A DNA stretch of 64,000 nt. Source: Lepisosteus oculatus (lineage: Eukaryota; Chordata; Actinopteri; Semionotiformes; Lepisosteidae). The position numbers and the translations under genes are program-made. How positions within the stretch are numbered: position 1 is the first letter of the stretch; the number at the start of each line of letters is the position of its first letter. Shown here piece by piece: positions 58,501-64,000 of this stretch. The stretch is taken from NCBI RefSeq assembly GCF_040954835.1, contig NC_090698.1, forward strand, positions 51,408,284 to 51,472,283, given 5' to 3'. Below the pieces are notes generated by a model, which did no database searches, was not told the DNA's origin, and saw nothing but the letters and a program-made list of their open reading frames with translations.

Positions 58501-61500
58501 GTCAGGTCAGTCATTTCCCAGCTATGAAGGACTGCTTTTAAGCTGCTTTTAATACAACTAGTAAAATATTTTTCAGAAATTAATTTAAGAATAATAACTA
58601 TGCATTTCTAGGAGTGAAATGCATACTTTGACTTCTTCAAGCAACTTTGGAAGCGAGTTGAGCTAAACTTCTTGACACGATTCCAAATTGTACTGGTGTA
58701 ATCATTTCTCGTTTAACAGTTACTAAATGAATTTTTTTCATGCTTAATGTGAAGTAGAAAAATTAAAACTGCTGTGAAATACATATTTCTTTAAGCACTA
58801 TACAGTCATTACTTCTTAAGAGAGTCACTGTCCCTCTAGCAAGTTCACATCACAGTTGTGCAGCTGGATCCAGCCCCTAACTTCTCCTGTAAGGCATGAC
58901 TGACACCTCAGCTAAAAGCCATTGTTTGCCTCCCTGCTGCCCATTTTATTTTATTTTTTCATGCCCTCAAGGCCTTGAAGCAGGACAGGGTGACCTTATA
59001 ACCCGGATAGGGTCTCAGACCTTGATTTGAAATAGCATCCTAGAGGTTTTGGAAAGGTTCCAGACATAATGAATTCTTACTTCTCAAGGTTTCAGTGAAG
59101 CCTTGAGCCTTGTAGCAAATCCTTGGTTTCCAAGGTCTTGACAGGATTGTGACCTGATTCCTCTGATCCTCAATCAAACCAATCCTCTATCATCCTGGAG
59201 AGCTTGTAAATGGAGAAGACTGAGCACCCTGGCAGTCTTGACCTGGGACCTTTAGAATTTGTCTTGATCCAGCAGCTCAAAGGGTTTAAGACTCTTGCAA
59301 GATTACCTTCCTAGTTTCCACAACGGGCTTTCTACTTGCCCTTCCCTCTCACCCTAATGCTCAGGGAGTTGGCAGGCAGGCTCCGACTGCCCCTATCTCC
59401 CTTTGCCATGACCGGGCGGGAGGGGAAGAATAAGCTTCCCATCCAGGATCCACATGGCCACTGCATTACTCCTTTCTTCTAGCCTGGCTATGTGTCTGCC
59501 CTTCTGGACCGAGTCTCTGCATAAATAAGACTCCAGCAAAACACCTTTCACTTCACATTGAGAACCCAATACACCTTGAATTGCAATAACCAAATAAGCC
59601 TCTTGCTAAAAAGGTTTTCACCTACTTACATTTGCACACTACTTACTTTGTTTCAGTTGTTCCTCTTTACATATTTCTTTGAAAATCTTATGAAACTGCG
59701 CATTTGTCTTGGAAAACTGAAAATGAAAGAATGCCTTTTAACATGGATAGCAATTAAGAAGCACTACAGCATTCCACAAAACTAACGTTGTTACTACTTT
59801 AAAAAACCTGTAGCACACATCCCTTATAACTGAAGTGCAATGACATATCAAGCATATTGAACACACCAGCATCATGTTTCATTTCATCAATAGGACTATA
59901 GAACTTTTCACGTCTACTTTTCATTGGCAGAATAAATATAACTACCTCCATCCCCTTAACACAAAAAGATCAAATTCTAACCTGGCTGGTTTGGGATTTC
60001 TTCCTTTCAAGTTTTGTTTCAAAGTCGCTTGGTATTTGCGGAGAAGGGAGATCAAATGTTTTTGACCTGAAAATAAAAACAGCATACATGACACAAGGTG
60101 TATCTTGCCATTGTGGTGACAACTGGGACTTTTAGTTATAACTTTTAATCAGACTTTTAGTTGTCTTTGTCCGTTATAACATTAATTAAAGGATCTTTAT
60201 GTGCTCTAAACAGTTAAAGAAAGACTAAAAAAACTTATAAAAAGAATCACAGATGGAGAAATAGGCTGTTTTGCAAAACACAGCCTATATTTCCATACAA
60301 AATAAAACAATGTCTTGTGAAGCCTTGGTTCAACTAGTGCATGAAAAATTCACTCATCTCTTCCAGTATTTATGCCAAGCTGATGTTTGCTGCAATAATA
60401 CTGCTTTTGATTGGAAGCTAACAAATCAAACATATAAGGTTATATCACATCTCTGTCATTCCATCCTTTTCTGTAATACTGGTATCATACAATCTGGATT
60501 ATAAATTAAGAAATGATACATTGGGGCATTTCATATTTATACCACAGCCACCTTCCAAGAGACATCTGTTTATACATAATTTAACCAAAAGAGGCCACAT
60601 CTTGATAAAAGATTAATAAAAGATGCATGAATAACAAAAAGTGTTTTAGATTCTCAAAGAATGAATTTGAAAAACAAAACTCAGGAGTAACTACCCCCAT
60701 TTACTTCAGTGTACAAACGCAAGTATGCATTTCGCCATTGCCTCTTTGCTGTAAATGTCTCTCATCCATAAGAAAATGTCATAACCACATTAGTATGAAA
60801 GAACAGAACAGTCCAACACCCCCTCAAATTTATGAGGTGCTAAACTGTACATACTAAAATTTACGTCATATATATAGGAGTATTAGGTCAGGCCCCTGCT
60901 ATAATTTAAATCTTCAGGAGGTACTAATTATATCCTGTTTTGAAATGCATTTGGACTTTTTTTACATCCCAATACTGCATCACAGCTCTATATGAAACGA
61001 GTCACTGAAAATAAAAACAAAATGTAGTTTTTCTAAGAAGTTCAAGTTTTCTATTCTAGAATGTTTGACAGTGTATCAATTTAAGAAATAACAGGTTATT
61101 CTGTTTTTTTCTGGAGCGACTTATACAGAAGAAGATGCATGTTCCAATTATATGCACATTTCCTGTTAAAGCTGCAAACCAGCTACATAAGCATTTTCCC
61201 TTCAATACTAGTATCAAAATGCTAATGAAAATTTTGTGTAGCAGTACTGAAAGATCCTGTTACTGAATAAAAAGAGTATATAAATATTTAAGGAAGAGGA
61301 AACCAGACCTTGCAGAGTCCCTGCCAACAGAGAGCTTCCAGGCTATAAACTTGGCAATTATAGTACATTGTTTTATTTTCAGGTAAAGGCAAGATTCTTT
61401 GTATATAGCCTACATCTATGCCTAAAACAGACAAGGAAAGTGCTGACAGCTTAAGAGAAGATAAAGTAACTGAGAAAATCTATGGTTATAAAATAGATTA

Positions 61501-63294
61501 TATATTAAAACTTGATTGTTTCTGCATTAAATATACTGTAAGTCAAGTTGCTTGCTAAAACAGAACTTTTATTAAGCAAATTACTACTGCCTTAACTGCT
61601 ACAGACTTAAGCTACTGGGTGGCAGCTCTTTCTGTAATCATCCATCCATCCAACTGCATTATCCCCTACAGGGTCTCTGGGGACACTGTACCCAACCCCA
61701 GCAGTCAAAAGGCGCAAGATGAGGTAGAACTGGACGGGATGCCAGCCAGTTACTGGGCACGCACGCATGCCATGTGTCTTGCTCTAGTGTGGACTTGAAG
61801 TATGTGAGTATTCGAGGGTGCACTGCTATAAAAAGGGTACTGGGACACCCTTGTGTGACGTCACTCGCTGGTAACACGGCTGGGGGTCAAAAATGCTTCC
61901 TGTTATTGATGCTTCTTTTCCAGGCGCTAAGTGAATATGGGCCGGTAATTAAAAAAAAAAAGAATTTTTCACTCTCCACTCACAGTTTGAATAAATTGAA
62001 TGTCATTTCTATCACTGCACACCAGTAGTGACATTGTGTTCATTCATGTTGAGCAGACTCCATTGCTTATAAACAGGGGAAGTAAACCAAGGAAATACTT
62101 GCCAATACTGCCGTTTATTCAAAGCTTTTTACTAATAAATGCATTTTATATCGTCTGACACTACAAGAAACATAAGTTCATTCACATTCACTAAAAGTAA
62201 ACTAAATCAAGCAAACTTGGCAATACCTTAAAGCTTTGTACTATTAAATACATGTAGTATCGAATATTCCATGTACAAAATACACTGCAGGGAAATGAAT
62301 ATTCATCAGTTGAAATGGGGTGACAAAATAAAAGTTATGTCAAAACCTAATAACTAAAATACAAACAGTATGAATCTGAAACAGCTTAATGAAAATTGAC
62401 ATAAAATGAGTTTTAAAACTGTAAAAAAGTTCAATTTGACTAACACATGGATATTTAATTCTCCATGGCAAATTCTATCTGCTTTTATGGGCTAAAACAT
62501 GAAACGTCACCATTCCGTAAAAAATTGGGAGTAATTCTCTTCGAAGCAGACTTCAGAGAAGGGCGCATTGGGGGCACCCTTATGACCCACAAATTTAGAA
62601 ATGGGATAATCTAAGCCCTTGCAGACTTGAGCAGGAATGCACATTTTAAGGGCACAAGACCTCAAGTGTGCATATTGGAACACGACCAATGACACCAAGG
62701 CCATTTTTACCCAGAAGCCAATTGACCTACCAGTACGTCTTCAGACTTTGGAAAGAAACTGGAGCACCTGGAAGGAACCCAAGTGAACATGCAGATAGAA
62801 ACCCTGAAATTAAACCTGGGGCCCAAGTGCTGTAAGATAGCAATGCTAATTAGTGCTCTGATCAATGTTTCTCAAACCATGAAACTCATGGTTTTTATTT
62901 CAGTGTAAGAAAGAGCTGTACACCTAATAAAAAGGTAAACACAACAGGTCAAAGATCCATTTTTCTACCACAAATAAATTTCAGTAGCATGCTAAAATTC
63001 ATAACTTAGTTAAAAGTAATGCGTGTATAAAAACAGAAGTATTCCTCAGCATGGTAAAAATGGTAAATTACTTACAAAATCACTGAGAATTGACTAACCT
63101 ACTGCAATCATGATACAACAGAAGGTTGTTTGCTGGTGGAGGTTCAATACAACTTTATAGCTACTCACATTACAAGCGATGGTTTCTTTCTGTTCTCAGG
63201 GGGCTCTGTATCATTATCTGATGGTTGTGGTTGATCATTACTGGTTTTCCCAGGTCTCTTTTGCTTCTCCTCTCCCGCATTCTCGGCTTCAGAG
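52529..63294 (-). CDS. GRAMD2B: GRAMD2B (GRAMD3), GRAM-domain ER membrane protein; 5' end outside window
   Basis: GRAMD2B is a single-pass ER protein with a GRAM domain, related to GRAMD2A, which marks ER-plasma membrane contacts. Exons in transcript order are 63294-63169, 60066-59982, 59716-59647, 57851-57748, 57541-57446, 57348-57277, 56889-56809, 56238-56127, 55779-55663, 55574-55487, 55271-55167, 54476-54386 and 52570-52529. They join in frame to 395 residues plus TGA, after a codon split with the missing upstream exon. The GRAM domain spans exons 3-6 of this list (FHKIF, SYTCALQKDILYQGRLFVSE, WICFHSKVFGKDTK, SVTLIKKTKTAILVPNAL). Exon 7 starts GKSPGSSPIPSSTENSF and exon 8 holds GSQTPE. 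The transmembrane segment is in exons 10-11 (LNTLLLVYLF then VCILVISSCYMAY). The C-terminal helix ends in LLKLEK-IQKNLQRLLEETE. Human GRAMD2B is 432 residues as I recall, so about 30 residues are missing at the N-terminus. Confidence 0.93.
53371..53394 (+). other. G-rich tract, possible G-quadruplex
   Basis: gtggtggggtggggggtggg continues with two more G and tg, giving G runs of 4, 6 and 5 separated by single T. Four GGG tracts are possible if the G6 run is split. It lies in the last intron of GRAMD2B, on the non-template strand of the opposite direction, so the RNA would carry the C-rich version. Confidence 0.5.
54839..55052 (+). mobile_element. 5S-SINE head, 3'-truncated
   Basis: It has the complete 5S-like head (ccagcagccatatcactctg, ggtcagcacctggatgggag) and continues to gtccttcggatgagatgtaa, where it stops. 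About 35 bp between cagtatagtg and ctgtccttcgg is deleted. It lies in a GRAMD2B intron, antisense to the gene. A head without tail is the reverse of the usual 5' truncation of retroposons. Confidence 0.85.
58830..59590. other. GC-richer block of unknown origin in a GRAMD2B intron
   Basis: About 750 bp, clearly richer in G+C than the AT-rich flanks, with no long open frame. It contains cagctggatccagcccctaa, a short cataaataagac near 59520 and many CCTTG-type words. It could be a solo LTR or an unrecognised transposon. I found no terminal repeats by eye. Confidence 0.4.
61640..61775 (-). mobile_element. tRNA-type SINE tail, reverse orientation
   Basis: The plus strand reads catccatccatccaactgca, ctacagggtctctggggaca, ctggacgggatgccagccag and gggcacgcacgca, the reverse complement of the SINE 3' half seen at 1473. 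It lies in the first in-window GRAMD2B intron. Confidence 0.7.
62705..62870 (-). mobile_element. tRNA-type SINE, central and head part, reverse orientation
   Basis: It reads ccagaagccaattgacctac, ttggaaagaaactggagcac, cccaagtgaacatgcagata and tagcaatgctaattagtgct, the reverse complement of the box A to central part of the SINE family. Confidence 0.7.
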
Positions 63295-64000
63295 CTGTGA
63301 ACAGAGATAGCCACAGGCAATGTTGAAAGATGAAATACAAATCTCTGGATGACGGAGGAATTTGTTACATCAATAAGACTAAAATGTTTTATAGCTATAT
63401 ATGTGGTTTCGGAACTGTGCTGCAGTGTGCAGTTCTGTCCTTTTAAACCATAACTAGGCCCATATATATGACCTTGAATTAGGAGTAATAAATAATACTT
63501 TAAAAGTAAACACTCTTGACTGGTTAGGGAACTTTTTCAGATTAACAACAGCAAAACCAAGGATTGGACTAGGGAGCAAACCAATTATTTTCTTTCTTGT
63601 GTTATAGTTCTCTACAGGATAATACTATACCACTGCTGGCATAACCTACTCAGGTTAAAATGAGTTGACCTCAATTGTTTTCCATCTTCTATTAAACTGT
63701 GCCTTTTGGTTTGAAAATACTTTATGGCTTACCCCTCTAGTGAGCCATTTGATCCGTTTTGGACAAAATGTTCTAAACACATAAAAATATTTAAAATGCT
63801 TAAGCTTTTCACCATGTAATTGGTGCCCATAACGATTGTGTTTATAGTTCACAGATCTTGATGATTTTTTTAAATGCAAATAATTATTCTACAAGAAGTT
63901 AAAAGGTAACACTTGGGTTTGCTAAAAACACAGCTTAAGACAAATCTTAAAAACTAAGCAAAATAGAATTTTGAAATCTTACTATGCAAAGATCCTACAG
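63295..64000. other. GRAMD2B intron to the window edge
   Basis: No convincing upstream exon is visible. A possible splice donor on the minus strand lies near 63980 (GCATA|GTAAGA), which would place an exon across the window edge, but the few codons inside the window cannot be judged. Confidence 0.4.

Noticed and set aside
63970-64000. Upstream GRAMD2B exon at the right edge
   Set aside because: A GTAAGA donor-like site exists, but too few codons lie inside the window to compare with the family N-terminus.

Overview
This is vertebrate nuclear DNA: long AT-rich introns, GT-AG splice sites and many decayed retroelements. It carries three recognisable genes in the order PHAX (minus), ALDH7A1 (plus), GRAMD2B (minus). 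As I recall it, human 5q23.2 has the same neighbours in the same relative orientation. The repeats (a SINE with a 5S-rRNA-like head and an L2-like tail, fish-type tRNA-derived SINEs, Tc1 remnants, CR1/Rex1-like LINEs) point to a ray-finned fish. A non-teleost lineage such as gar or sturgeon is my low-confidence guess.

Layout. 1-2880 lies downstream of PHAX and contains a tRNA-type SINE. 2881-16450 holds all five coding exons of PHAX (402 codons plus stop) with SINE, Tc1 and LINE debris in its introns. 16451-17849 is the shared upstream region of the divergent PHAX and ALDH7A1 genes and contains an intact initiator tRNA-Met gene. 17850-39968 holds all 18 coding exons of ALDH7A1, which splice in frame to 539 residues, the human length, with catalytic Cys330 and Glu296 at the human positions. 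39969-52528 is about 12.5 kb between the 3' ends of ALDH7A1 and GRAMD2B, with repeat fossils and candidate conserved noncoding stretches. 52529-63294 holds the last 13 coding exons of GRAMD2B; its 5' exon(s) lie beyond the right edge.

The genes are unrelated in function: PHAX exports capped U snRNAs, ALDH7A1 is the lysine-catabolism and betaine aldehyde dehydrogenase, and GRAMD2B is an ER membrane protein with a GRAM domain.

The most unusual structures are mobile. (1) A roughly 3.1 kb insertion with about 50-bp imperfect terminal inverted repeats, and three decayed internal repeats, splits a LINE inside ALDH7A1 intron 11. (2) A short dispersed repeat resembles part of a hammerhead ribozyme; one copy has a perfect 16-bp target duplication and another is a head-to-head inverted pair. 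(3) A 270-bp segment occurs in both intron 6 and intron 7 of ALDH7A1, and only the second copy carries the short repeat. No unknown protein-coding system was found. All gene structures were read by eye from splice signals, reading-frame continuity and remembered family sequences; nothing was computed or searched.
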